Both the position numbers and the translations under genes were made by a program. Shown here one piece after another: positions 22,998 to 34,424 of a stretch of 64,000 nt of DNA. The stretch comes from Zingiber officinale (taxonomy: Eukaryota > Streptophyta > Magnoliopsida > Zingiberales > Zingiberaceae). The stretch covers positions 103,310,947 through 103,374,946 of the forward strand of contig NC_055992.1 in NCBI RefSeq assembly GCF_018446385.1. Direction: 5' to 3'. How positions within the stretch are numbered: position 1 is the stretch's first letter; every line of letters starts with the position of its first letter. The notes beneath the pieces were generated by a model. That model did not search any database. It had not been told where the DNA came from and worked only from the letters and a program-made list of their open reading frames with translations.

Positions 22998-25900
22998 ATA
23001 TTAAAGATGAACGACTACATAGTGCGTTTAGCATCACTCGATTTTACAATGGACCATGAGTTAAGTATTGAGTTAATTCTAAATAGTTTATCGAAAAGTC
23101 ATTCATAATTTGTGATGAACTATCAGATGAACAATTTGGAATCGACCATTCTCGAGATGATAAATATGCTCAAGACAGTAGAGCCTTTTGTTAAGGGTGA
23201 ATAGAAAACTGTGATATTAGTAGACTCCTCTAAGAAAGGTTTTAACAGGAAGCCAAAATATCAGGCTAAAGGGAAGAGCAAAAAGGCTAAGACAGTAGAA
23301 CCGACACAAAAGAGCTCATGCCATCATTGTGGCAAGATGGGACACTAGTGAAGAAACTGCAAGATCTATCTTGAGTCTATGAAGAAGAAAAAGGCATTCG
23401 ATGCCCCATCCTCTTCAGGTATTTTTGTTATTGATTATCATGCTATTTTCTCAGACACTTGGATATTGGATACTGGGTGTGGCTCACATATATGTAATAA
23501 CATACAGGGGCTAATGAATAGCAGAAGACTCATCAAGGGAAAAACAAGTCTGTGAGTTGAGAATGGAGCAAAGGTTGATGTAGTTGCCATCAGAACATAC
23601 TTGTTAAAGCTTCCTAGTGGACTTGTCTTAGAACTAGATAATTATTATTTTGTTCCAGCATTAATAAAGAACATTATTTTTATTTCTTGCTTAAATAGAA
23701 AAAGTTTCCATTTAACTTTTAGTAACAATTGTTGTTATATAACCTTACATGACGTTCTTTATGGCACTGGAACATTATGCAATGACATCTATACGTTAGA
23801 TATATCTAGTGACGTACTCAATATCGAAAAGAGCAATAAATGTGACTGAATAGATAATCAATTAACCTTTTACTTGTGGCATTGTTGCCTTGGCCATATA
23901 AGCAAGAAACGCATGTCCGATTGCAAAAGCTTGTAGTTCTCGAATCATTTGAATTAGATACATTTGATATATGTGATTCATGTTTAAAAGGTAAGATGAC
24001 AAAGTTACTTTTTTCTCGAAAGGGTGAACGAGTTGATGAGTTATTTGGGCTCATACATACCGATGTATGTGGACTAATGACAACTTATACATTAGGAGGT
24101 TATAGCTACTTCATTACTTTCATTGATGATCACTCTTGTCATGGGTATGTGAATCTAATGAAACACAAGTTTGAAGCCTTTGAAAAGTTTAGAGAATTCA
24201 GAAGTGAAGTAGAGAAACAACTTGGTAAAAATATTAAGATACTTCGATCTAATTAAGGTGGTGAATATTTAAGCCAAGAGTTTCTAGATTATCTAAGGGA
24301 TAATGATATATTGTCTCAGTGGACTCTGCCTTATACGCCACAACAGAATGATGTATCGAAAAGGCATAATCGAACCTTATTAGACATGGTTAGATCAATG
24401 ATGGATTGTGTAGATCTTTGTAAGACCTTTTGGGGTTATGCACTCATGACAGCTATTTATTTATTAAACAGAGTCCCGACGAAGGCAATCTCAACTACTC
24501 CATATAAGGTAAGGACTAGTAAGAAACCCCTCATATCTTATTTGAAGATATGGGAATGTCCTGCTTATGTGAAGAGGACTATATCAGACAAGTTGGGCAC
24601 TAAGTCTGATAAGTGTTTATTTATTGGATACCCTAAGGAAACTAAGGGTTACCAATTCTATCACCACTTGGAATAAAAAGTGTTTGTTTTAAGGCATACT
24701 ACCTTCCTAGAGCAAGAATTTCTCTTACAGGAAGCAAGTGGGAGTATGGTTGAACTTGATGAAGTTCAAGGGAATCTAATAAACACTAATAAGATGCCTA
24801 GTCAAGAACCACAATCGATTATAACACAACATTCTCATAGATCAGGTAGGACACATAATATTCCTGAGAGATATGAATCTCTTGTAAGAGAATCAAATGA
24901 TGCGTTACTCGTTAAGAATGAGAAACCTACTGATTACGAAGAGGCTCTGAATAGTTCAGAAAAGGACAAGTGACTTATAGCCATGAAGTCGAAAATATAT
25001 TCCATGTACGAAAACCAAGTTTGGAACTTCGTGGACCCACCTGAAGGCATTATGCCTATAGGGTACAAATGGATTTTCAAGAAGAAAACCGACATGGATG
25101 GTAATATTATTACCTACAAGGCAAGGTTGGTGGCGAAAAACTATCGTTAAAGGCAAGACATTGACTATGATGGAACTTTCTCATCTATGGCCATACTTAA
25201 ATCCATTCGGATACTCCTGATCATATCAGCTCATCATGATTATGAGATATGATAGATGAATGTAAAAACAGCTTTCCTTAATGGAAATATGCTCGAGGAT
25301 GTATACATGACACAACCCGAAGGCTTCACATCTATCAACAAGAATAAAGTATGCAAGGTGGTTCATTTATGGACTAAAGAAAGAATCCAGGAGTTGGAAT
25401 ATCCATTTTGATAAGGCGATCAAACAGTTTGATTTCTCACAAAATTTAGACGAACCTTGTGTGTATCAAAAGGTTAGTGGGAGTGTAGTCGTATTCCTAA
25501 TATTATATGTTGATGACATATTGCTTCTAGAAAAATGATGTGTCAGTTCTACAGTCAGTTAAAGTTTGGTTGCCCAATACATTCTCCATGAAAGACATGG
25601 GAGAAGCAACTTACATCCTCAGGATGAAATCTATAGAGATAGATCGAAAAGGTTGCTTGGTCTTTCACAGTCGACATATATAGACAGAGTGCTAAAACGG
25701 TTTAGCATGTCTGAATCCAAGAAAAGCTTCATACCTATGAGGCATGGAATTCACCTTTCGAAGTCTATGTGCTCACGCACAGAAGACAAGAGGATTTGCA
25801 TGGATAAGATACCTTATGCATCCGCAATAGGATCTAACATGTATGTTATGTTATGTACAAGACTCGATGTATCATATGCTCTGAGTGTTATGAGTAGATA

Positions 25901-26485
25901 CTAATCTGATCTAGGAATAGATCATTGGGTGGTTGTCAAGACGATCCTTAAGTACTTAAGAAGAACTAAGGATATGTTCTTGGTTTATGGAGATGGTGAT
26001 ATGACCATACGCGGATATACATATGCTAGTTTTCAAACGGACAAGGATGACTCCAAGTCTCAGTCTGGATTTATATTCATATTAAATGGAGGCACAGTTA
26101 GTTAGAAAAATTCTAAGCAAGACACTGTTGCAAATTCTACTTGTGAGGCGGAATACATTGCAGATTCGGAAGCAGCAAAGGAAGCGATTTGGATCAAGAA
26201 GTTCGTTACTAAACTTGGAGTGGTTCCATCCATTGTTGAAGCATTACCTATTTACTGTGACAACACTGGAGCCATTGCACAAGTAAAGGAATCGAGGTCT
26301 CATCAGTGATCAAAATATGTGCTTCATCGTTATCATCTGATCAGGGAGATCATTAATAGGAAAGAAATACAACTCGAGAAAATTCTCACTGAAAGAAATC
26401 TAGCAGATCCTTTGACAAAGGCTCTACTACAAAGCAAGTTTGAGAGTCATATCTATTCTTACGATTTAGAACACCATGGCGATTG
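22998..26485 (+). pseudogene. Copia-2 gag-pol remnant
   Basis: In order: gag (about 23007-23400) with a damaged zinc knuckle CHHCGKMGH followed by stops; protease active-site region TWILDTGCGSHICNN (near 23460), where Asp-Thr-Gly is intact; a pre-integrase segment (23601-23849); integrase (23876-24256, LIHTDVCGL and FIDDHSCHG, then TAA at 24254); integrase end (24311-24676, TPQQNDVSKRHNRTLLDM and CLFIGYPKETKGYQFY); a Ser/Glu linker (24680-24973); RT (about 25000-25560, GYKWIFKKKTDMDGN, then a YVDD-type site near 25510); RNase H (25900-26480). At least eight stops or shifts separate these parts. The gag-pol protein would have supplied replication enzymes; this copy cannot. Confidence 0.88.
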
Positions 26486-26504
26486 ACTTTAGAACAAGTG
26501 GGAG

Positions 26505-26911
26505 TGTTAGAATTTGAGGGATGTTCTAATGCAATCGTCTTATCATTTTTTTTATATATTTGATAAGTATAGATTCACTATTTGAGTGCATATTATATGT
26601 TTGATTGTCTTAAACTCATTTACTGAATGTCTGTAATAATTCATAGCATGAGAGAATTTGTGATTGTATCACAACTAGTGATTATCTCTACATGTGCAAT
26701 TATGAATATATTAAAATTTCTCTAGTCGTCAAATTGATGCATTCAGATATCATCAATTCTGTAAGACTAGCATGAGTTATACTCCTTGGTTCGGCCAAGC
26801 AGCTGTTTTCTCACTGGCTGGAAACATTGGAATGTCGAGAGTTAAACGTGGATGCTGGTTATGGTAACTAGTTCATTGGAGTGACTCGCTGTAAGACTTC
26901 ATATGGTTCTC

Positions 26912-26951
<40 letters not shown>

Positions 26952-28370
26952 TGTGAAGTTCTTACTACAGCACGAGTGCAAGTTTCCTTCGACTTGAGGT
27001 ATACAAGTCATCTTGATATAGAGATTTATACTTTAACATCTTAAGCAAGCATCTCATTGAGATGTAGACCTGAGATGATTGGGTATAAGTTGAAGTGCCC
27101 GAAGGTGTTTGGATAGCCCACAGAGGATTCACCGCTTCTTGCGAGGAGACGTATACCCTATGGCCACTCGTTAGGATTATTACTCAAAGTCTTTGGCCAA
27201 AGCATCACATGTTAAGAGTATGAGACTCTACACATGTACGAGTAATTTGAACCCACATAACGAGGAAGTATTACTTGGGCTAGGTGTGACGTAATTAGCC
27301 TAGTAGGGATAAGACACATAGACCATGTCTTGAACCAAGTGAGTATAAGATGAGTGAAAGGAACGAGGCACAACTCACTGTAGCTGCTGAAGGGTTTAGA
27401 ATTAATTATAAGATTGACTATGATTTTTTGGCTAATTAGGGATCATGATGTACTATTAGGTGTCATTCATGATCGTTCTATTATTAAGTAGTTAATTATG
27501 AATGACCAAGATAAATCGGGAACCTATTGAGTCACACACAGTAACGAGTCTTTAAAAGACATAAAACAAGTTAAAGAATAGGATTCTTAGATCAAGAGAT
27601 AAATATTTGGTTGGACCATACATAAGACAAATATGGAAATATCTGTCATAATAGAAGCACAGATGGGTCACATCTTTTATGGAAGAGTTGGACCATATTT
27701 GGTTTAATCATGACTTAGTCATGAATCAACTTAGTTTAGTTGTGAACCAAACCAAGGGGTTAATAGGCTAATTTTTTGTTAAGGGATAATGATTTTGATT
27801 TGTGCTTTCTAATCTAACTCATTAATGAGGGCTATATATTGATATGGTTGAGAGAAGATTATACACATGAGATCATTAATTGGCTTGTAAGGTTTTTTGG
27901 AAAACCTTAACTCAATTTCTCCTCTCCTCTCCCTCTCGCCTCTCTCTTTGCCACTGCTAACAAGGGGAAGCCCTTCCCCTTGTTGTCATGACCACCACAA
28001 GTAAGAAATATCTTCCTTGTGTGCTTCTCTTCCTCTTCCTCTTCCTCTTGATCACTCTTCTTCGCTCATGGCTAGTAACTTCCAAAGGAGAGGCTTGTAC
28101 TCAAGGAGTTATTTTGAGAAGCTCGACGTGGATACGAATAGAGGTGAGGTTCAACAACATCGCTACAGTTGATACTCTTCTCGTTACAGGTCATCCGTAA
28201 GGTACACCTAGCGTAAATTTACTTTCTGTAAAAATTTAATTATGCGATCATGTTTAGCATGCTGTATCTTTGTATACTGTGGTGCGTGTGATGTAATAAT
28301 TTAGGAATTATTATTGTTTTATTTTTCGATGCGCATGTTTACGAAACGTATTTTAGCACACAACGCATCA
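26505..28370 (+). mobile_element. Copia-2 3' LTR
   Basis: Starts TGTTAGAATTTGAGG directly after the polypurine tract. The right end is placed near the ACACAACGCATCA at 28360-28370; without a second LTR or target duplication this is approximate. It contains an (AT)n run at about 26921-26948 and a CT-rich stretch near 27900-28060 whose open frame (27988-28200) is not a recognised gene. Confidence 0.75.
26921..26948. repeat. (AT)n microsatellite
   Basis: About 13-14 AT units within the copia-2 LTR. Confidence 0.95.
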
Positions 28371-28611
28371 GACATACCCTAATATTAAGGTGGACTAGAG
28401 CCTATAGTCCCACTAGGACTCGTTCTCACTAGACTTGTCCTAACTGGATCTCTCCTCCAATTGCTTATCTTAACTTACCATATATTTCCTTACATGACTG
28501 TTTGATCTCTTGACTCACTAGGTCTTCTTGCCAAATGTCTCACCTAGACTTCAGCCAGCTGTCAGGTCCTATAAACCCAATTAGACTTCCTACTAGATAT
28601 CAGGTCATCTC
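28371..28611 (-). mobile_element. Remnant of an older SIRE-like LTR, left part
   Basis: Contains loosely repeated CTAGACTT and ATCAGGTC motifs that continue at 33493-33689 beyond the TR-GAG insertion. The far end there reads GCACCAACA (33681-33689), the complement of a TGTTGGTGC LTR start. The other end is lost at the copia-2 LTR. Confidence 0.5.
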
Positions 28612-29681
28612 TGTAGGTGGATCGGTGGTCGGCTTGAAGGGGGGTTGGATAGACGGCACCCCCAAATCCTTGCTTCCTTTGTATTTGTTAGTTGCACAGC
28701 GAAATACAAATAATACAAACACAAATATGAAAGCTAAATACAAATATAATGAACAAGAAAAAGCAAGCAAACCAACACACGCCGATTTACGTGGTTCAGA
28801 GATAAAGCTCCTACTCTACGGCTGTCCGTAAGATGGACGATCCCTATCTGTCGATGGATTACTCCCCGGAAGACTCCGGCTAGCTCACGTAGCTCCTTGT
28901 GGGTGGAGAAACCTCACCACAACTCTCACCAAGGACTCTTTACAAGCTAGGGAACAAGTAGACTACTAATAGAGATTAACCACCTCTATTTCGTCAGGGA
29001 TAACCAAGCTTCCAAGACTTGGTTATATAGGCCGCGGGTTGAAAACCCCGCCTACCAGTCGACTACCAAAACATGCAGTCGACTGCCCTCTGTGGAAATT
29101 CGACCATTACATCCCAACGGCTCGATACCAGTCGACTGCTAAAACTAGCAGTCGACTGCTCCACACTGACCGAACGAACAGAACCATTCTATTCACACCC
29201 AATCGACTGCACTAGTCGACTACTAAAACATGCAGTCGACTGCTACAGTACTGCTACAGTAACGCTATAGTAAAACCCTAAAACTAGGATTTTACTCCGA
29301 GTACAATCTCTCATGCACTCGTACCCTCACCCTTACGACTCATTTGACGCTTCCTTTGTAGCTTTGACCTCTTGCCTTCAAGCCTACTTCCTTTGGCTCT
29401 CGTCCCTCGGATGCATACAAGCCCGTGGCTTGCCCCCAATGTCATCCTTCGCGTATGCTTCGAAGTCACTTCCCTCGGCCCTTGTCCTCGCTGCCTTGTC
29501 CACGGTCCCTCGGATGCTCCATCCTTCACCGGACCCGAAGCCATCAACCTGAGTCACATGTGTATCCTGCAGTCCTGCACAACTCAAGTACACATATCAA
29601 ATACAAGGGTGAACCTACCTTAAACCCTTTGCCCAAAAACCAAAACACATGGTCCCGCAGACCATTGGGATTGCTCCAACA
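28612..29681 (-). mobile_element. TR-GAG element 3' LTR
   Basis: 1070 bp, nearly identical to the 5' LTR except for about 75 extra bases at 29162-29240 and scattered changes, many of them C/T or G/A. It holds four CAGTCGACTG palindromes. Confidence 0.92.
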
Positions 29682-30308
29682 ATCTCCCCCTTCTTGGTGT
29701 TTGGCAATACGTTTAAGTTAGGGAAAACATATAGCAAATAAACATGCTAAAACAAATGGACTTACGTTGCCAAGGCTACACACTTGGACTTACACCGCCG
29801 AATGGACTTACGTTGCCAAGCTACACACTTGGCAACCGCCGTAACAATGCATCATGCATTGGAACCTATCCTAAGGCTCCCCCTACACCTATGCTCCCCA
29901 TTGAGCTAGGATTTTACCACAGGCTTTTTAAGGACCTATTCCAAGGCTCCCCCTTTACCTAAGCTCCCAATTGAGCTAGGATTTTACCACAGCGCTTTTT
30001 AAGAACCTAAAAGGCTCTCCCTACGCAAAGGCATTAAGGTTTTCCCAACTTAACCTTACTTCTCCCCCTTTGCCTAACATCCAAAAAGTTCTCCAACAAT
30101 ATCCCAATTGTTGAAAATTTGTCATCCAAATTTACTATAAACTCATATATTAATCCCTCATGGATTTCATACACCTATATGAGTTGTCTTGGTCAAAATC
30201 CAATGCTAAAAATAATTTCAGACTGGTATCAGTCGACTGCAAGAAGTACCAGTCGACTGCCCTTATCGAAACAACACACAGAAACATTCTGTGCTAAATT
30301 TTCATTCC

Positions 30309-30344
30309 TGCCAGTCGACTGCTAAAACTAGCAGTCGACTGGCA
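30309..30344. repeat. Perfect hairpin of 16 bp arms with loop AAAC
   Basis: TGCCAGTCGACTGCTA (30309-30324) and its exact inverse TAGCAGTCGACTGGCA (30329-30344) are separated by AAAC. It sits downstream of gag in the TR-GAG element. The same AGTCGACTGCTA-AAAC-TAGCAGTCGACT core occurs in both LTRs (near 29130-29160 and 33010-33040). Confidence 0.92.
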
Positions 30345-30775
30345 CAGTTTTTCAGCCTTTTTTAGCATTTCTGACCCAATTTTAGAAATACACCAATAAT
30401 TCCACAGACCTCCAAAAATCTCCAAATTTTGTGGGGAGGTCTATTTTACCCATGTCTACTTGGGAAAAATATATTCAAAAATGTATCTATCACCAATCCC
30501 AAGATTGACACAAAATCCAAAACTAGCTTAAATGGTTCAATAGAACCTTGACCTAAAGTCCTAGTTTTGGTTTCCTCTTGATGTATTTGCCCATGTCAAC
30601 CCACAATGCATCCCTAGCATTGATTTATATGGCATCTATACATCCAAAACTAATTATCATGCTATATGACCCCAATGTCATATTTCTTGCATGAAACACA
30701 ATCCAATTGTGCCAAAACCCTAGGTTTGAGACTCAAGTTCGTCTCCAAACCACTTGGCACATTCCATGACCCAAT

Positions 30776-32437
30776 CTAGACTCCCAAGTAGAATCCACTT
30801 GAGATCCATTTTCCATGGGTCCCAACTTGACTCTTTGAGCTCCCTCTAGAGCTCTTAGCCTTAGCCACCTCCCTAGGTGACTCATTCACAATAGCTAGGC
30901 CACAACGGTCCACCCCCGGTGACACTTGGCCTACTAACGTAACTTTCTTAACCTTGGACACCTTGTCCTTGGTTAATTTCTTCTTACCATTAAATGGCTT
31001 TCCCTTGCCATTTATTGACTTCTCCTTGCTATAGTCATATGCAACCCTAGCATAAGACTTTCCCTTAGCCTTGGAGACACTAGATCGGTATCCCAAACCC
31101 GATCTATCATTGTTGGGTCTTTGACTACCCAACACCATACCTAAACCCTTAGATCCAACATTGAATCTTTCTAGGGTTTTCTCCAAACGATCAAGCTTTT
31201 CCTTCAAAACTTGATTTTCTCTTTATAGGTTCCTAAACCTAGAGTCAACATGTCCACCATGGACATTCCTAGACCTACCCTTTCTAGGCATATGTCTCCC
31301 CTTCTTGGGATTAATGCCTAGGTTCTCCATTACCTTCTTCTCCTTAGGTAATGAGAATTTAACGTGTCTAGGTTTATCATGTATAGATCTCCTAGGGTTA
31401 TAATCGACATTTACCCTATTCCTATCATGATATCTAAATCCAAAATTTTGCATGGGTAAATAATAACACTTATTTCTAGCATGCATGAGAGTATAAGAAT
31501 TTAAATTTGAATTAACCTTCAAGTTAGGGTATACCTCCCTTACCCTTGAAGCTCCCCCTTGACTTGAGCTTTTCTTCTTCTTCTCTTCCTTCTTCAAATG
31601 CGCCAACTTTTTGATCTCTTTCTTATTTGGGCATTTGGTGTGGTAATGACCCCGCTCACCACACGTGAAGCACACTATGTGCTTTTTCTCCTTCTTCTTC
31701 CTACAACTCAAATTAGATTCAAAATGAATTGAATTGAGTTTAGGAGCTACCTTCTTCTTACCCATAGGACATCTACTCTTGTAGTGTCCCTTCTCATTGC
31801 ACCCGAAGCAAGTGATATTGTCCTTTGACTTCACTTCGGTGGAGGTGCTTGCTAGGTTGATTTCCAAGACTTCTTCTTCTTCTTCTTCACTTGTCTTGGA
31901 TTCTTCTTCAACCTTTGAGGATGTAGATGCTATATCTTCCTCATCCACACTTGTGGATGGCCTTTCTTCATCCTTTTCCTTAAATGTGACCAAATTCACT
32001 TCCTCTTCTTCTTTTAATGTTGAATTGGTCTCCACATCCAATTGATCCTTCTCTACTTGAGCTTCTTCATCCGTTTCTTCAGATTTTTCTTCTTCTTGTG
32101 TAGGCATAGGTTCTTCCCATTGAGCCTTCTTTATCTTGCTCCACAAATCGTGAGCATTCTCGTATTTACCTACAAGGCTCATTACGTCATTAGGCAAAAT
32201 ATCAATTAATATAGATATTACCTTGTTGTTTGCCTTTGATCGTGTGGTTTGCTCCTCCGTCCAATGTCGTGGTCGGAGCTTCTTTCCCTTCTTGTCCTTC
32301 GGGACTTCAAACGGTTCCTTTACCACCATCATGGTGTCCCAATCCGCATTGAAGAACACCTCCATCTTCATCATCCAATACGTGATGCCCCATAAGCCTC
32401 TACCTTCAAGCTTTGGCGGTTCTATCAAGCCGGTCAT
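30776..32437 (-). CDS. Gag of the TR-GAG element, with one in-frame stop
   Basis: The frame runs from ATG 32437 (MTGLIEPPKLEGRGLWG) to a stop at 30776, interrupted only by TAA at 31223-31225, after which the same frame continues (RENQVLKEKLDRLEKTLERF). N-terminal part: copia gag-like segment with YWMMKMEVFF and NAHDLWSKIKKAQW. Middle: long Glu/Ser-rich acidic stretch. Then two CCHC zinc knuckles, CFGCNEKGHYKSRC and CFTCGERGHYHTKC, followed by a Lys-rich basic region. C-terminal coiled coil and DRSGLGYRSS. Gag would package element RNA into particles. The single stop could be inactivating or a readthrough site; without pol downstream there is no obvious reason for programmed readthrough. Confidence 0.85.
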
Positions 32438-32478
32438 CTTGTGCTTCCTTGGCGGTTAGTCCAATGGAGAGCGTCCTT

Positions 32479-32490
32479 GCTCTGATACCA
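32479..32490 (-). promoter_or_regulatory. TR-GAG primer binding site
   Basis: TGGTATCAGAGC (complement), two bases from the 5' LTR end; complementary to initiator tRNA-Met. Confidence 0.92.
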
Positions 32491-32492
32491 CT

Positions 32493-33487
32493 TGTAGGTG
32501 GATCGGTGGCCGGCTTGAAGGGGGGTTGGATAGACGGCACCCCCAAATCCTTGCTTCCTACGTATTTGTTAGTTGCACGGCGAAATACAAATAATACAAA
32601 CACAAATACGAAAGCTAAATACAAATACAATGAACAAGAAAGAGCAAGCAAACCAACACACGCCGATTTACGTGGTTCGGAGATAAAGCTCCTACTCCAC
32701 GGCTGTCCGTAAGGTGGACGATCCCTATCCGTCGGTGGATTACTCCCCGGAAGACTCCGGCTAGCTCACGTAGCTCCTTGTGGGTGGAGAAACCTCACCA
32801 CAACTCTCACCAAGGACTCTTTACAAGGTAGGGAACAAGTAGACTACTAATAAAGATTAACCACCTCTATTTCGTCAGGGATAACCAAGCTTCCAAGCCT
32901 TGGTTATATAGGTCGCGGGTTGAAAACCCCGCCTACCAGTCGACTGCCAAAACATGCAGTCGACTGCCCTCTGTGGAAATTCGACCGTTACATCCCAACG
33001 GCTCGATACTAGTCGACTGCTAAAACTAGCAGTCGACTGCTAAAACATGCAGTCGACTGCTACAGTAATGCTACAGTAAAACCCTAAAACTAGGATTTTA
33101 CTCCGAGTACAATCTCTCATGCACTCGTACCCTCACCCTTACAACTCATTTGACGCTTCCTTTGTAGCTTTGACCTCTTGCCTTCAAGCCTACTTCCTTT
33201 GGCTCTCGTCCCTCGGATGCATACAAGCCCGCGGCTCGTCCCCAATGCCATCCTTCGCGTATGCCTCGAAGTCGCTTCCCTCGGCCCTTGTCCTCGCTGC
33301 CTTGTCCAAGGTCCCTCGGATGTTCCATCCTTCACCGGACCCGAAGCCATCAACCTGAGTCACATGTGTATCCTGCAGTCCTGCACAACTCAAGTACACA
33401 TATCAAATACAAGGATGAACCTAACTTAAACCCTTTGCCCAAAAACCAAAACACATGGTCCCACGGACCATTGGGATTGCTCCAACA
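32493..33487 (-). mobile_element. TR-GAG element 5' LTR
   Basis: 995 bp, flanked by the target duplication ATCTC on its outer side and the primer site on its inner side. It holds four CAGTCGACTG palindromes. Open frames inside (33117-33429) are mirrored in the other LTR and are not genes. Confidence 0.92.
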
Positions 33488-33492
33488 ATCTC

Positions 33493-33689
33493 TTCACCTA
33501 TCTGAGCTTCCTTCCAGTTATCAAATCCTTCCGACCTAACTAGACTTCAAGCTAGTATCAGGTCCTCTAGACTCGTCAAATCCTTTATCATGCACACTCG
33601 GTAAAATATTAGATCACACATAATTTAACTTTAACTTTTTGTTATATATTAAAATCTGAGTTGGATTATTAGTGCTAACTGCACCAACA
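33493..33689 (-). mobile_element. Remnant of the older SIRE-like LTR, right part
   Basis: Continuation of 28371-28611 on the far side of the TR-GAG insertion, ending in GCACCAACA, the complement of a TGTTGGTGC LTR start. Confidence 0.5.
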
Positions 33690-33739
33690 CTTTCTTCACT
33701 TCAAATTTATTTTAAACGATTTCAAAAATATAAAGAAAC

Positions 33740-34160
33740 ATTTGTGTTTTATTTAGTTTGGAAAGATTGAAGTCTATTGATGATGATGATCTCTTACACT
33801 CATATGTCAATCTTTGAGGTTCTTTAACTTATATGGGCACTCTGATGTTGTTGGATCTTATTTATATCTAGAACTAAAGTTGTTAATACACTCATTACCA
33901 AGAGAATAAAAAAGAACGATTGATGTGTTGAATTATTTGAAAAAAAATGGATGTTTGTTATCCAAATGCTTATATCATTTATCGAATTTTATTGATTATA
34001 CCAGTTATAGTTGCATTTGCCGAAAGGAGTTTTTTCAAGTTGAAATTGATCAAAACTTATCTCCGATCAACTATGTCGCAAGAAAGACTAAATGACTTGG
34101 CTATGTTAACCATCGAAAAAAAGTGGTTGAGAAAGTTGATTATGCAAACTTAATCAATAT
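33740..34160 (+). pseudogene. hAT transposase C-terminal (dimerisation domain) remnant
   Basis: The open part (33947-34153) reads YPNAYIIYRILLIIPVIVAF then AERSFFKLKLIKTYLRSTMS and QERLNDLAMLTIEKKWL, the conserved hAT-family dimerisation region seen in plant TTF-type/ZMYM1-like transposases. Weaker similarity, broken by stops, extends upstream to about 33740. DNA-binding and catalytic regions are absent, and no terminal repeats were found, so this is a fragment of a transposase gene. Confidence 0.82.
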
Positions 34161-34424
34161 TTCCGCTTCTAAAATTGCGATGTGAGCAATATTCAAGTGA
34201 CTATATACTAGTTCAGAACATGAATTTTATATTTTGTTTGGATCATCTTGACTTTATTAGTATCTGCTTATGACATATTATTTTGGATGATATATTTTGT
34301 CTATATTTTATTTCTAGAATTCATGTTACAAATACTGTTATATTTACGTTGATTGAAAATTATATGAATATCAAGCTTGGAAAGCACCATTTTTGGTGTT
34401 CGCCTCAAGCCCCAAAATCACGTC

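Larger units (their letters stand above)
22970..28370 (+). mobile_element. Copia-2: 5'-truncated Ty1/copia element with 3' LTR
   Basis: Contains the C-terminal half of gag, protease, integrase, RT and RNase H in copia order, then the polypurine tract AAGTGGGAG and a 3' LTR from 26505. The 5' LTR and first half of gag are absent; the SIRE-like LTR abuts at 22969. Coding regions are broken by many stops. Confidence 0.85.
28612..33487 (-). mobile_element. Complete non-autonomous gag-only LTR retrotransposon (TR-GAG type, SIRE-like)
   Basis: Two LTRs in the same orientation (28612-29681 and 32493-33487) begin TGTTGGAGCAATCCC and end CCACCTACA on the minus strand. Both flanks carry ATCTC (28607-28611 and 33488-33492), a 5 bp target duplication. 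The primer site TGGTATCAGAGC lies inside the 5' LTR end and the polypurine tract GAAGGGGGAGATT before the 3' LTR. The 2.8 kb interior holds one gag frame and no protease, integrase or RT. It matches the published TR-GAG class, which must borrow enzymes from a partner element. Confidence 0.93.

Noticed and set aside
27988-28200. Short protein with a hydrophobic leader
   Set aside because: Lies inside the copia-2 LTR in a CT-rich tract and has no domain or neighbour support.
29311-29721. Cluster of overlapping open frames of 69-98 codons
   Set aside because: They repeat at 33117-33539 because both places are LTRs of the same element; overlapping frames on both strands argue against coding.
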